Shown piece by piece: positions 28,297 to 37,159 of a DNA stretch of 64,000 bases (the first letter of the stretch is position 1; the number at the start of each line of letters is the position of its first letter). The notes under the pieces are model-generated. The model made no database searches, was not told where the DNA came from, and saw only the letters and a program-made list of their open reading frames with translations. The stretch covers positions 1 through 64,000 of the forward strand of contig CAJFUB010000039.1 of assembly GCA_904420095.1 (NCBI GenBank), given 5' to 3'. The translations under genes were made by a program, and so were the position numbers. This DNA is from an uncultured Clostridia bacterium. GTDB taxonomy: Bacteria > Bacillota > Clostridia > UBA1212 > UBA1255.

Positions 28297-29769
28297 TTAT
28301 CTCCTCTTGGTACGCCTTACGGCGCGGACGGTGCAAAGCGCTCCGGAAAGACACAAAGCACCTGGAGCAGCGGCTCCGGACAGTCGCTGCGGATTCGTCG
28401 AGCCGCGTGTTTCTGCAGCCGCATTTACGGCAGAGGTACGCGCGGACGGCGTCGATTCCTGTTCCGCGGACGAAAATTCCGGACAGGGAGACGCCGCAGC
28501 AGTTGGCACAGCCGTCGGCTCTGCCGTGGGTTCCAGCGTCGGTTCCGGTGTCTGCGCCGGCTCGAGCCGGATGTTTTCAAATAAATCGTCTTTCCGTACG
28601 TCGGCGCCGACCGTACTCCGGTACAGTCCAAAACAGCGGCAGTCGCCATACCCGTCCGTCCGGACGGCAAAAGACCAGTGCTGCTGGGAAAGATGGCAGC
28701 GATACCCCTCGCGCGCCATCTCAAGCGCTGTCCTTCCTCCGAAGGAGGACAGCTTCAGATTTTCCCAGTCCATATACAGCGTATTTTCCTCATACAAATG
28801 AATATATAATTTCGGCGTATTCCAGGCTCCGTATTCCGCAGCAGATTCTGGAAATTGCGCGGCGTCCGCCGCAGCCGGCACGGCCTCTGCAAGCATCCGC
28901 GCATTCAGCATGTGCGCCCCGTGGCCATACTCTCCGTCAAAGTCGTGTCCGACGATCACGGACGGGCGAAAGCGCCGGATCGTTTCCACCTGCCAGGCGG
29001 CAACCGCCTCTTTCTCATAAATCCGCTCAGCCTCCTCCAGACTGCCCGCGTAAACATCCGGAAATTCCGAAAATACCGGATACGCGCGTATCCCGACGGT
29101 CCACAGACCGTCGAGAATTTCATGAACGCGGTGTTTTTCGGTATATTTGTGATTCGTTAAATACGCAACCTGAACCTTGAGGCCTAATTCGCCGGCATAA
29201 TACGGCATGATTCCGCCGAAAAAGAGATGCTCGTCATCCCCATGTGTGGGAAAAAGAAGAAGATCCGCCTGAGCGCACGACGGTTCCCAGATCTGAACGG
29301 AATCAGGCAGCCGCCCTTCCGTATAAAGAGCGATTTCGCAGACGGCAGAGCCCGGCGGCAGCTCCAGGAAAAACTCGTTCTGCGTTCCGCTTAGCGGGAT
29401 ATACTCATGAAGCACGGCGTTCCGGCCGCAAGGAAGCCGCCGGCCGCCCTCCGTCAGCGTCCATGGTCCGGGAAGATCGTCCCAGATGACGTAAAGCGCT
29501 TCCGCCGGATGCTCCGTTTCAATTCGAATCGTATCCCCTGCTTCGAAGGACAGCACAGTGGAAATCTGGCCGTCCGCAGCGGGACCCGGATCTGCTCCGG
29601 AGGACAAGCGAAGCTTCGCGGAAGGGATCAGATTTTCCGCGGGATGCTCCGTTCTAACCTCCGCGGCGGCCGGAGGCCGGCTGAAATAACCGTACGGCAA
29701 AATAAAAAGCGACAACAATACGATAAAAATCACGGCATATCTAAAGCCTGTCTTACGGAACATATCCAA
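28297..29769 (-). CDS. Membrane-anchored PIG-L family deacetylase
   Basis: Predicted zinc-dependent N-deacetylase of the PIG-L/LmbE fold acting outside the membrane. One N-terminal helix (AVIFIVLLSLFILPYGYF) is followed by a beta-rich region (about 40-165), then the catalytic domain with the metal motif THGDDEHLFFGG and the second motif GHDFDGEYGHGAH. A Pro/Thr linker (about 410-440) leads to a weakly hydrophobic Ala/Leu segment and a basic tail RRTKRR, perhaps a degenerate C-terminal anchor. TTG 29769 lies 8 nt after GAAAGG; ATG 29763 is the alternative. The frame is open to 29895 but that covers the promoter. Substrate unknown; an amino sugar is likely. Confidence 0.82.
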   Translation of the reverse strand: MDMFRKTGFRYAVIFIVLLSLFILPYGYFSRPPAAAEVRTEHPAENLIPSAKLRLSSGADPGPAADGQISTVLSFEAGDTIRIETEHPAEALYVIWDDLPGPWTLTEGGRRLPCGRNAVLHEYIPLSGTQNEFFLELPPGSAVCEIALYTEGRLPDSVQIWEPSCAQADLLLFPTHGDDEHLFFGGIMPYYAGELGLKVQVAYLTNHKYTEKHRVHEILDGLWTVGIRAYPVFSEFPDVYAGSLEEAERIYEKEAVAAWQVETIRRFRPSVIVGHDFDGEYGHGAHMLNARMLAEAVPAAADAAQFPESAAEYGAWNTPKLYIHLYEENTLYMDWENLKLSSFGGRTALEMAREGYRCHLSQQHWSFAVRTDGYGDCRCFGLYRSTVGADVRKDDLFENIRLEPAQTPEPTLEPTAEPTAVPTAAASPCPEFSSAEQESTPSARTSAVNAAAETRGSTNPQRLSGAAAPGALCLSGALCTVRAVRRTKRR

Positions 29770-29798
29770 ATATACTGCCTTTCGTAAAAAGTAAAGGT

Positions 29799-29827
29799 AT
29801 TCTATCATATCGCCGGCAAAAAGGCAA
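29799..29827 (-). promoter_or_regulatory. Promoter of three-gene surface operon
   Basis: Minus strand: TTGCCT (29822-29827), 17-bp spacer, TAGAAT (29799-29804), about 30 bp before the deacetylase start. Moderate match. Confidence 0.5.
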
Positions 29828-29871
29828 ATATTAGAAATATCGAATCGTGTGCCGTATGGTATTTTTTTCAA

Positions 29872-29899
29872 GTTTAAAAACAATCGGCGCGGCAATACT
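29872..29899 (+). promoter_or_regulatory. Sigma-F type promoter of sigG
   Basis: GTTTA (29872-29876), 14-bp spacer, GGCAATACT (29891-29899). This matches the forespore sigma-F pattern (GYWTA ... GGNRANANT) known to drive sigG in Bacillus, and lies about 50 bp before the sigG start. Confidence 0.6.
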
Positions 29900-29950
29900 C
29901 AATATAAAGACTAATACAGTGAATGACAGTTCTCATTCGGAGGTAGGATT

Positions 29951-30724
29951 ATGTTGATGAACAAAGTTGAAATCTGCGGGGTAAATACAAGTAAGCTTCC
30001 GGTATTGTCGGCCGACGAGAAAAAAGCTCTGTTTGACAGGATTCTGAAGGGAGACGAAAAAGCGCGGGAAGAATTCATACGAGGAAATCTTCGGCTGGTG
30101 CTCAGCGTAATTCAGCGTTTCAACAACCGGGGGGAAATGGTGGACGATTTGTTTCAGGTCGGCTGTATCGGCCTGATCAAGGCAATCGATAACTTCGACG
30201 TCACACAGGAGGTGCAGTTTTCCACCTATGCCGTGCCCATGATAATCGGTGAAATCCGCCGCTATCTCAGAGATAACAACGCGATCCGCGTAAGCCGGTC
30301 GCTGCGGGACCTGGCCTACAAAGCCATACAGGTGCGCGAGCGGCTTTTTAACGAAAATAACAGAGAGCCCTCCGTCAGTGAAATTGCAAAAGAGCTTGAC
30401 GTGGAATGCGAAGAACTCGTCATGGCAATCGATTCCATTCAGGATACGGTATCCATGTTCGAACCGATTTTTCAGGACGGAACGGACACCGTTTGCGTCA
30501 TGGATCAGATCCGCGACGAGCAGAACACGGACAGCGCCTGGGAACAAACGATCACAATTAACGAAGCGATGAAAAAGCTCTCCGACCGAGAGCAGATGAT
30601 CATCAATCTGCGCTTCTTCGAGGGACGGACACAAACGGAAATCGCAGACGAAATCGGCATCAGCCAGGCGCAGATTTCGCGCCTGGAAAAAAATGCCTTA
30701 AAACATCTCAGGAAATATGTATAA
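29951..30724 (+). CDS. sigG: Forespore-specific sigma factor G
   Basis: Late forespore RNA polymerase sigma factor. It is 257 residues; the N-terminus NKVEICGVNTSKLPVL is the classic SigG signature. Regions 2 (DDLFQVGCIGLIKAIDNFD), 3 and 4 (ISQAQISRLEK) are intact. In Bacillus and most Clostridia sigG lies directly after sigE on the same strand; here it is on the opposite strand and converges on sigE with 3 bp between stops. GGAGG precedes the start. Confidence 0.95.
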   Translation: MLMNKVEICGVNTSKLPVLSADEKKALFDRILKGDEKAREEFIRGNLRLVLSVIQRFNNRGEMVDDLFQVGCIGLIKAIDNFDVTQEVQFSTYAVPMIIGEIRRYLRDNNAIRVSRSLRDLAYKAIQVRERLFNENNREPSVSEIAKELDVECEELVMAIDSIQDTVSMFEPIFQDGTDTVCVMDQIRDEQNTDSAWEQTITINEAMKKLSDREQMIINLRFFEGRTQTEIADEIGISQAQISRLEKNALKHLRKYV

Positions 30725-30727
30725 GCT

Positions 30728-31459
30728 TTACATTCCGCTTTTCACGAGCTCCTTCCGCAGTCTGCCGATGATGCGTTTCTCCAATCTGGAAATATAGGAT
30801 TGTGAAATTCCGAGCATGTCGGCGACCTCTTTCTGCGTAAGCTCCTCTCCGCCGGAAAAGCCGAAGCGAAGATCCATGATTTTCCGTTCCCGCGGAGACA
30901 GCTTGCTTAAGGCCGCATAAAGCGTCTCCATGTCCGATTCGTCCTCGATATCACGCGATACGAGATCGTCCTCGCTGCTGAGCACATCGGACAGAAGGAG
31001 CTCATTGCCATCCCAATCGGCCTTCAGCGGCTCGTCGATCGACACTTCGGCCTTCTGGCGGTTGCTTTTTCTCAAATACATCAGAATTTCATTTTCAATG
31101 CAGCGGGAAGCATACGTTGCCAGCTTAATATTCTTGTTCGGGACAAACGTATTGATCGACTTGATCAGCCCGATCGTACCGATTGAAATCAGGTCTTCCA
31201 CATTAATATTGGTATTTTCAAATTTTTTTGCAATATATACCACGAGCCTGAGATTGTGCTCGATCAGGATAGAGCGTACATCAAGCGTACAATCGTCAAA
31301 ATGCTTCATCAGATAATTTTCCTCTTCAGCGGACAGCGGCGGCGGGAGCGTTTCCGGTCCCCCGATATAAAATACGCTGCCCGTGCAGCCTAAGCCCAGC
31401 CTGCGAACGAGCTTCAGCCATTTCAGGCGCAAAAACAATGTAAAATTTGAAAAACTCAT
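30728..31459 (-). CDS. sigE: Mother-cell sigma factor E precursor
   Basis: Early mother-cell sigma factor made as an inactive precursor. It is 243 residues; the first about 30 form the basic, hydrophobic pro-sequence ending near FYIGG, where SpoIIGA would cut. Region 2 ([20 protein letters not shown]) and region 4.2 ([16 protein letters not shown]) are typical. It follows spoIIGA by 22 bp. It converges on sigG with no terminator between them, so transcripts should overlap antisense. Confidence 0.96.
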   Translation of the reverse strand: MSFSNFTLFLRLKWLKLVRRLGLGCTGSVFYIGGPETLPPPLSAEEENYLMKHFDDCTLDVRSILIEHNLRLVVYIAKKFENTNINVEDLISIGTIGLIKSINTFVPNKNIKLATYASRCIENEILMYLRKSNRQKAEVSIDEPLKADWDGNELLLSDVLSSEDDLVSRDIEDESDMETLYAALSKLSPRERKIMDLRFGFSGGEELTQKEVADMLGISQSYISRLEKRIIGRLRKELVKSGM

Positions 31460-31481
31460 AAAACCATTCCTCCCATTTTGA

Positions 31482-32351
31482 TCATGCTATCATATCAGGG
31501 GCCAGAAGCGCCCTGTATTGTTCATCCTCCGAAAGCGCCTTTTCATAAAGGCATACTACAACGTCGTTCAGCTCGGCGCCTTCCCCTCCGTCCTCACTGA
31601 CGCGTACGACATCCGCCTTAAAGCCGGGCAAAATCCCGTTTTCATGGCCCACGGAATGATACGGAATCAGCCGAAAGCGCCGTTCCCAGCCCTTCGCCGT
31701 ACAGACCACCGAAGCGCTGTTCAGTATATCTCCCGTACCGTTTTCCCGAATGGATTCGGAAACCTCCTTGGGCAGCAGCGCCGCAAGCGCTTCCAGCTCC
31801 GCAACAATTACGGAGGTCCCGGTAAAAGGGTCACGAAGCGAGTTTCCCGTATCGATCATTGCAGGAAGCCAAACGCCGTTGTCCGCGGTCCGTTCGAATT
31901 GTATGAATACCTGGGCTGCAGACTGTTCCGCATGCCGATGCTTTTGGATGCATCGGGCAATGACAAGCACCAGCAGATAGCCGACGCATACCGTTGCAAG
32001 AATGTTGCTGGCAGATTTTACTTTTCCCGTCAGAAGAATTCCAAAAGAGATCCCTGCAAATAAAAACGTCACCCCATAGAAAATGGCGGACAGGCGCAGG
32101 AAATCCTTAAATTTTTTAGGAAAGTACGCGACAAGCACCATCAGGGCAGAAAGCAGAATCTTTCCCAGAAGCGCATGCAAAAACGCGCTGAGCCACAGCG
32201 AAAGGATTGCATACAGCGTACCGATCGCAGCGCCGGCCAGGAGGCGATACCATCGGGAGCAGCGGGAGGCCGTCAGAGAAGTAATATGTAAAATGACGTA
32301 ATTCATGATCATATTTTCAAATATGAGAACATCAAGATAGACATCGTTCAC
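31482..32351 (-). CDS. spoIIGA: Sporulation sigma-E processing protease SpoIIGA
   Basis: Membrane aspartic protease that cleaves pro-SigE when signalled from the forespore. It is 289 residues from GTG 32351 (GGGAGG 6-7 nt upstream; the longer GTG at 32366 overlaps that site). Five hydrophobic segments fill the first half, and the soluble half carries the active-site motif [11 protein letters not shown] (Asp about residue 167). The [13 protein letters not shown] start is typical of the family. Confidence 0.93.
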   Translation of the reverse strand: MNDVYLDVLIFENMIMNYVILHITSLTASRCSRWYRLLAGAAIGTLYAILSLWLSAFLHALLGKILLSALMVLVAYFPKKFKDFLRLSAIFYGVTFLFAGISFGILLTGKVKSASNILATVCVGYLLVLVIARCIQKHRHAEQSAAQVFIQFERTADNGVWLPAMIDTGNSLRDPFTGTSVIVAELEALAALLPKEVSESIRENGTGDILNSASVVCTAKGWERRFRLIPYHSVGHENGILPGFKADVVRVSEDGGEGAELNDVVVCLYEKALSEDEQYRALLAPDMIA

Positions 32352-32384
32352 GAACAGACCTCCCACATCAGTTTATGTTTATAA

Positions 32385-32408
32385 ATTATATGTTATCGGA
32401 AGGTCGAA
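32385..32408 (-). promoter_or_regulatory. Possible spoIIGA promoter with Spo0A-like box
   Basis: A TATAAT on the minus strand (32385-32390) lies about 34 bp before the spoIIGA start. GGTCGAA (plus strand 32402-32408) differs from the 0A box TGTCGAA at one position. No good -35 box at 17 bp, as also in Bacillus spoIIG where Spo0A activates a poorly spaced promoter. Confidence 0.35.
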
Positions 32409-32519
32409 ATATGACTGTTTTGGTTTATAAAAAATTTAGTTTTATTTTAGTGATAGGCCGGGCCCGCCTCCGCGTATAATAAAATAAAGCGTTGTTGTTT
32501 CGGGCGTGCCGGTGTTTCT

Positions 32520-32783
32520 ATGGGACGAATGAGTTTATTTCGTAATAATGAGGTGGTTAATTTATCAGATGGCCGGAGGCTTGGCTACGTATGCGACGCC
32601 GATGTCAATTTCGAAACAGGGCGCCTTGAGGCGATTATGGTCGCCGGGACGGGAAAGCTGTTTGGCTGCGCAGCCAAAGACGCCGAGCTCATCATACCGT
32701 TTGAAAAAATACGTAAAATCGGTGATGACGTTATCATCGTAGAAATCGAAGAACGAGTACTGCGTTATCTGTTCAAGACATAA
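32520..32783 (+). CDS. YlmC/YmxH family PRC-barrel sporulation protein
   Basis: Small protein of 87 residues with a single PRC-barrel-like domain (EVVNLSDGRRLGYVCDADV ... AELIIPFEKIRKIGDDVIIVE). The family is typically encoded beside sigG/sigE in spore formers; the molecular role is not established. Starts at ATG 32520 or ATG 32529 (MSLFRNNEV) are both possible, neither with a strong ribosome site. It stands alone on the plus strand between spoIIGA and ftsZ, both minus. An antisense 85-residue frame is a shadow. Confidence 0.85.
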   Translation: MGRMSLFRNNEVVNLSDGRRLGYVCDADVNFETGRLEAIMVAGTGKLFGCAAKDAELIIPFEKIRKIGDDVIIVEIEERVLRYLFKT

Positions 32784-32815
32784 AAAAGCGGCCCGCGCCG
32801 TGTCGCGCAAGCCGC
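32782..32815 (-). terminator. Terminator after ftsZ
   Basis: Minus strand: GCGGC ... GCCGC outer pairing with an inner GCGC/GCGC, followed by six T (the A-run overlapping the ylmC TAA on the plus strand). It ends the ftsZ transcript. Confidence 0.75.
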
Positions 32816-32833
32816 CGTACAATCCTGATTCAA

Positions 32834-33934
32834 TTATTTTCTGTTCTGAAGGAAGGTAGGAACATCGAAATCGTCATCGATTCTTGCTCTTCTTCTTCTC
32901 GACGGTTCCGATTCCTCAACGGACGCCGCAGCGGTAAGCGTCGCTTTTGTATCGAGATCCATCGCATCTCCGATTTCCTGATCGTCAAAGCCCGCAGCGA
33001 TGACCGTAATCTTCATTTCATCATTCATGTCGTCTTTTGCTTCCATTGCGCCGAAAATGATCTGCGCATCCGCATCGACTTCTTCATGGACCTCATTATT
33101 AACAAGCGTCAGCTCCATCATGTTGATATTGTCTCCGCAGTAATATACAAGGACGGACTTTGCGCCGCGAATGCTCGTTTCCAGCAGCGGATTTTCAATG
33201 GCCATTTTCAGAGCCTCTTCCGCGCGGTTCTTGCCGGAGGCACGTCCAACGCCCATGTGCACAATTCCCTTGTTGGACATCGTCGTCTTCACGTCGGCAA
33301 AATCTACGTTTACGTCGGCAACATCCGTAATGATATCACAGATTCCCTGTACGGAATTGCTGAGAACTTCGTCTACGAGCTTGAAGGCGTTCTGGATGGT
33401 TACCTTTTCATCCACAATCTTCATGATGTTGTCGTTCGGAATGATTACCAGCGAATCTACGTTTTCTTCCAGCTTCTCGATCCCCTTAAGCGCCGCCATC
33501 ATTTTGCGCCTGCCCTCGAAAGCAAACGGCTTCGTGACGACCGCCACGGTCAGAATCCCCAGGCTCTTTGCGATTTCGGCCACGACCGGCGCCGCGCCGG
33601 TTCCGGTTCCGCCGCCCATACCCGCCGTGATAAAGACCATATCGACTCCGTTCAGAAGATTCGTAATCTCATCGCGGTTTTCCGCCGCCGCCTTCTCTCC
33701 GATCTCCGGATTTGCACCCGCGCCCAGACCTCTTGTCAGTTTCTCTCCAAGCTGTATTTTCGTTCCCGCTTTTGATTTTAAAAGAACGTGCTTGTCCGTG
33801 TTCATCGCGATAAAATCCACGGTCGTCATTCCCGACTCTATCATTCTGTCAACAGCGTTGTTTCCGCCGCCGCCGATCCCGATTACGATAATCTTGGCAT
33901 CCTTGCCCGCTTCACTGTCATATTCGATACTCAA
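32834..33934 (-). CDS. ftsZ: Cell division GTPase FtsZ
   Basis: Tubulin-like GTPase that forms the division ring. It is 366 residues with the GTP-binding motif GGGTGTGAAP, NTD (MNTDKHVL) and the T7 loop NVDFADVKT. The short C-terminal peptide DDDFDVPTFLQNRK is the FtsA/SepF-binding tail. It starts at TTG 33934 after AAGGAGG. It has its own promoter and does not overlap ftsA (169-bp gap). Confidence 0.98.
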   Translation of the reverse strand: MSIEYDSEAGKDAKIIVIGIGGGGNNAVDRMIESGMTTVDFIAMNTDKHVLLKSKAGTKIQLGEKLTRGLGAGANPEIGEKAAAENRDEITNLLNGVDMVFITAGMGGGTGTGAAPVVAEIAKSLGILTVAVVTKPFAFEGRRKMMAALKGIEKLEENVDSLVIIPNDNIMKIVDEKVTIQNAFKLVDEVLSNSVQGICDIITDVADVNVDFADVKTTMSNKGIVHMGVGRASGKNRAEEALKMAIENPLLETSIRGAKSVLVYYCGDNINMMELTLVNNEVHEEVDADAQIIFGAMEAKDDMNDEMKITVIAAGFDDQEIGDAMDLDTKATLTAAASVEESEPSRRRRARIDDDFDVPTFLQNRK

Positions 33935-34006
33935 GTTAAGCCCTCCTTAAATTTCATCTTCTGTCTGCTTCGTTCCCTAAAATTCAAGATATTTTCTATC
34001 CATATT

Positions 34007-34059
34007 ACTATACATCATCGGAGTTTGTTATGCAATAGCATATTTTAAAAAAAACTCCG
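34007..34059 (-). promoter_or_regulatory. ftsZ promoter within an inverted repeat
   Basis: Minus strand promoter TTGCAT (34030-34035), 17-bp spacer, TATAGT (34007-34012). The -35 element lies between the arms of a perfect 8-bp inverted repeat, CGGAGTTT (34019-34026) and AAACTCCG (34052-34059), with an inner ATGC/GCAT pairing. The repeat could be an ftsA terminator without a clean T-tract or a regulator site. Confidence 0.6.
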
Positions 34060-34103
34060 TGAATTCCAATATTTCTTTCATTTTACAGCATTTTGCACGC
34101 CTT

Positions 34104-35357
34104 TTACTCTCGGAATCTCGCAATCCAGCCCCGGACCTTTTCTTTTGCTCCGGAAAGGATGCCGCTGCCCTGTTCTGGCTGAGGCTCCGATAAAAAGGAC
34201 TTTTTTTCGATGCGGGAATCCATTCTTCCCAAAGGCAGCAGACCGGAGATATACATAACCATTCCGCTTGCATAGGTGTAGCAGCCCTTCATGCCCGTGA
34301 CTCTAGAAAAATCGACGGACAGATACGGGGCGTTGAAAATCTCCCTGCACAGGATATCCAGTCCGTTGAAGGAAGCAAGGCCGTCGCCGCTGAAAATAAT
34401 CCGGTCGATTTTCTCCGGGCAGATGTCCTCTTTCTCCAGTCTGTCCGCAATGATGTTGAGCAGTCCAACAATTCTCGCCTCCATGATTTCCACAATATTT
34501 CGGATTTTGACGAGCTGCTGCATGCCCTTCTCCAGATCGAACACGGCAACGTCCACATTATTTGTGACAAGCTCGGCTGTCGCAATCGCGTAATCACGTT
34601 TAATGGTTTCCGCTTCCTCGGGGCTGATTTTCAGTACCGCCGCGACGTCATTCGTAATATGGTCGCCGCCGACGGGAACGGAAGATGAAAAAAACGGGTA
34701 ATTTTTGAAATACACAGAAAATTCGGTAACGCTTCCTCCGACATCGATCAGCAGCGTGCTGCCGCTCTCCTGCTCATAATCCGGAAGCAGTCCCATCATG
34801 GCCGCGGAGAACGGAATAAACCCGTCGACCTCCAGGCCGGCGGCGTTCAGACATCCCGTAATCCGATTTACCGCGTCTTCGCTTGCCGTTACGACATCGG
34901 CTTCCACGCGCAGCGATTCCGCCTCCGCTCCGTACGGATCCGTTGTCGCCGTTGTATCGTCTATGATATATTTGATCGGAATGACATCGATCAGATGCTC
35001 GTCTTCATACAACTCGATATCCGACGTCTTGTCCAGAAGGTCGGCGATAATTCCCGCCGTTACGCTCCCGTCCTCCGTGTCGATCACGGCCGTATTCCTT
35101 ACATATCCGACATAAGCCCCCTGTATGCTGACATAAGCTGATTTTACGATAATGTCTGTCTGTTCCTCTATTTTCTTCAGAAGCTTCCGGACACCCGCCG
35201 TCAGCTCCTGTTCATCCTCTATTTGAAATTTTCTGACGCCTCTGCAGACAACCGTCGATTTTGCGATAATATGCGTGCTTCCGGAATCTGTAATTTTTCC
35301 TACAAGCATCCGGAGTCCGGTCGTTCCGATATCAAGCGCCGCTACATATTTGACCAT
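34104..35357 (-). CDS. ftsA: Cell division protein FtsA
   Basis: Actin-like protein that tethers FtsZ to the membrane. It is 417 residues: ASKHA phosphate loops (ALDIGTTGLRMLVGK; LLIDVGGSVTEFSVY), an SHS2/1C domain insertion (about 85-165), and a C-terminal basic amphipathic helix KEKVRGWIARFRE for membrane binding. It follows sbp and precedes ftsZ, as in other Firmicutes. Confidence 0.94.
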   Translation of the reverse strand: MVKYVAALDIGTTGLRMLVGKITDSGSTHIIAKSTVVCRGVRKFQIEDEQELTAGVRKLLKKIEEQTDIIVKSAYVSIQGAYVGYVRNTAVIDTEDGSVTAGIIADLLDKTSDIELYEDEHLIDVIPIKYIIDDTTATTDPYGAEAESLRVEADVVTASEDAVNRITGCLNAAGLEVDGFIPFSAAMMGLLPDYEQESGSTLLIDVGGSVTEFSVYFKNYPFFSSSVPVGGDHITNDVAAVLKISPEEAETIKRDYAIATAELVTNNVDVAVFDLEKGMQQLVKIRNIVEIMEARIVGLLNIIADRLEKEDICPEKIDRIIFSGDGLASFNGLDILCREIFNAPYLSVDFSRVTGMKGCYTYASGMVMYISGLLPLGRMDSRIEKKSFLSEPQPEQGSGILSGAKEKVRGWIARFRE

Positions 35358-35401
35358 TGTTCATACCTGCCTTCTTCCTAGTAATATTGTCTTTTGTAAA
35401 A

Positions 35402-35752
35402 TCAATGTAAGTCTTTCTTTTTGGAATATTTGCTGATCAGCAGCCTTCTGATCGTTGCAAAATTCTCAAACAGCCTCGTCCCGAACGCAAAGATCGCCGC
35501 CATATAAAGAGGAATCCCCATTTTGTCGCCGATAAAAGCAAGAATCACGGCCAAAAAGGCATTGCCGATAAAGCCGGATATAAATATTTTCAAATCAAAG
35601 CGCCCCTGGAGCGAGGCGACTCCTCCACCCAGCACGCTGTCTATCATAGCAAGAATCCCGACCGCGACATATGTGGAATATTCCGCCGGGATTTCGCCCG
35701 GCAGGAATATTCCCGCGATCAACCCTATGATCAGTCCCAAAATCGGAATCAT
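35402..35752 (-). CDS. sbp: Small basic protein Sbp (DUF1290)
   Basis: Integral membrane protein of 116 residues with three to four hydrophobic helices and a basic tail (SKYSKKKD). Homologues sit between ftsQ/divIB and ftsA in many Firmicutes; the function is unknown. The GILAMIDSVLGGGVASLQGRF segment is the conserved core. It starts 15 bp after ftsQ. Confidence 0.88.
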   Translation of the reverse strand: MIPILGLIIGLIAGIFLPGEIPAEYSTYVAVGILAMIDSVLGGGVASLQGRFDLKIFISGFIGNAFLAVILAFIGDKMGIPLYMAAIFAFGTRLFENFATIRRLLISKYSKKKDLH

Positions 35753-35767
35753 ATTTGTTCCTTCCCT

Positions 35768-36703
35768 TCACTGCGCGGTTTCCGGAGCCTGCGGCGTTTC
35801 TGGAGCCTCCTGCGCCGATTCGTTGTTTTTAAACACCGGATTTCCTCCCGCAGACAGGTCCAGTGTTCCGTTCGAATTCCCGTCATATCCGCTGTCGATT
35901 ATCCCTTTAATATAGGAAAGTTTTCTGCCGATATCGTCTGCGCTGCCGAATTTTATGGATAAGGAAGGCGCACAGTACATCCAGATCTCATTATAATCCG
36001 AAACGTCAATAATATCAATATAGGAAAGCATCGAAAGTTGTTTCATCGTGCTGCAAATTTTAATTGCATCATCCGTAGCGCGGTCTTTCCCTCCCGCAAC
36101 CGAGGTTCCGATCTTATAGTCCGAGATACGGATTCCCCGGATCACGGGCATATCCAGCTGATCTGCCTGTGTATAGGTACCGAGCAGATACCCTTCAGAA
36201 TCGATATGCAGATACATGCCGTCGGATTCGGTTACCATAACGGGAGTCCGCTCCTCAATTTCTACTACGATTGTATCAGGCAAATCATATCGAACGACAA
36301 TATTTTTTATAAGCGGATAGTCGAACAGCAGGCTTTCTTCTTTACTGCCAAAGCGCAATCGGAAAAGATCGTCCAAATCAGAAAAGGACGTGCTCTGAAG
36401 AAGAGAAAGAAAGCCATTTTTTCCTTTCAGGCCGTCGAAAGAGGACAGAAGCTCCTCGCTCGAATATAAGGAAACGGCGCTGATCCGAATCTCTGAAATG
36501 CTGAAAATGGGAGACAGCAAAAGAATGACGGTAATTGCAACCGCCGCAAAAACAATCAGAAGAATCCTCTTCCTCACGGAAAATTTCTTCTTTCCTCTCC
36601 TCTGATGTGCGTTTTGACTCTGCCCGGCCTCTCGGTTCCGGGACGGACGGCGGGCCGACGCGCGGTCCCCGCTCTTCTCTGCCGCTCTGTATTGTGTGCC
36701 CAT
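35768..36703 (-). CDS. ftsQ: Cell division protein FtsQ/DivIB
   Basis: Bitopic divisome protein. It has a basic cytoplasmic N-terminus (about 1-45), one transmembrane helix (ILLIVFAAVAITVILLLSPIF), a POTRA-like segment starting FSISEIRISAV, and the beta domain with VVRYDLPDTIVVEIEERTPV. The acidic Pro-rich C-tail is unremarkable. ATG 36703 has GAGGA 8 nt upstream and is preferred to ATG 36724. It is 311 residues and leads ftsQ-sbp-ftsA. Confidence 0.92.
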   Translation of the reverse strand: MGTQYRAAEKSGDRASARRPSRNREAGQSQNAHQRRGKKKFSVRKRILLIVFAAVAITVILLLSPIFSISEIRISAVSLYSSEELLSSFDGLKGKNGFLSLLQSTSFSDLDDLFRLRFGSKEESLLFDYPLIKNIVVRYDLPDTIVVEIEERTPVMVTESDGMYLHIDSEGYLLGTYTQADQLDMPVIRGIRISDYKIGTSVAGGKDRATDDAIKICSTMKQLSMLSYIDIIDVSDYNEIWMYCAPSLSIKFGSADDIGRKLSYIKGIIDSGYDGNSNGTLDLSAGGNPVFKNNESAQEAPETPQAPETAQ

Positions 36704-36803
36704 AACCGCGTTCCTCTGCCGCATAACGGCATTTTATCCTTTGTACACAGTAAAATATGCACTTTATGTATTATGCCACAATGCGTCCGTTTTCGCAAGC
36801 AAA

Positions 36804-37157
36804 TCATTTTGTAAAAGCAATGATCAGCTCGTTCAGCACATTCATTTGACGCTGTGTAAGGCCCGATCCTTTTCTGCGGAACTGAAACTCCAGCGCCAGC
36901 ATATTCAGAATCGTAATCTGCTCCTGAGTCAGACGCTCCGTAATAACCGGTCTCTTCGTTTCGATTCCTGCCAGATAATCCAGAGAGGTTTCCAACAGCA
37001 CGGAAAGCTCGATTAAATTATGAAGCGTAGGGGATTTATAATTATTCTCCCATCGTAAAACGGTATTCTGTGATACATTTAATTTGGCTGCAAGTTTTTT
37101 TTGCGAATACCCCTTCTCCTTGCGCAGGCCTTTCAGCCTTTCTCCAAAGTCAAACAT
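36804..37157 (-). CDS. XRE-family DNA-binding regulator (second of pair)
   Basis: Probable DNA-binding regulator of 117 residues. It has an N-terminal HTH_3/Cro-C1 domain (about 5-60) with the recognition region LNVSQNTVLRWENNYKSP and a helical C-terminal region (about 70-117, LTQEQITILNMLALEF ... LTQRQMNVLNELIIAF). It is clearly paralogous to the gene 2 bp upstream: same length, the same RWENNYK-P motif, the same second half. AAAGGAG precedes ATG 37157. Stop is about 100 bp before ftsQ in the same direction with no terminator seen. Confidence 0.88.
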   Translation of the reverse strand: MFDFGERLKGLRKEKGYSQKKLAAKLNVSQNTVLRWENNYKSPTLHNLIELSVLLETSLDYLAGIETKRPVITERLTQEQITILNMLALEFQFRRKGSGLTQRQMNVLNELIIAFTK

Positions 37158-37159
37158 TT

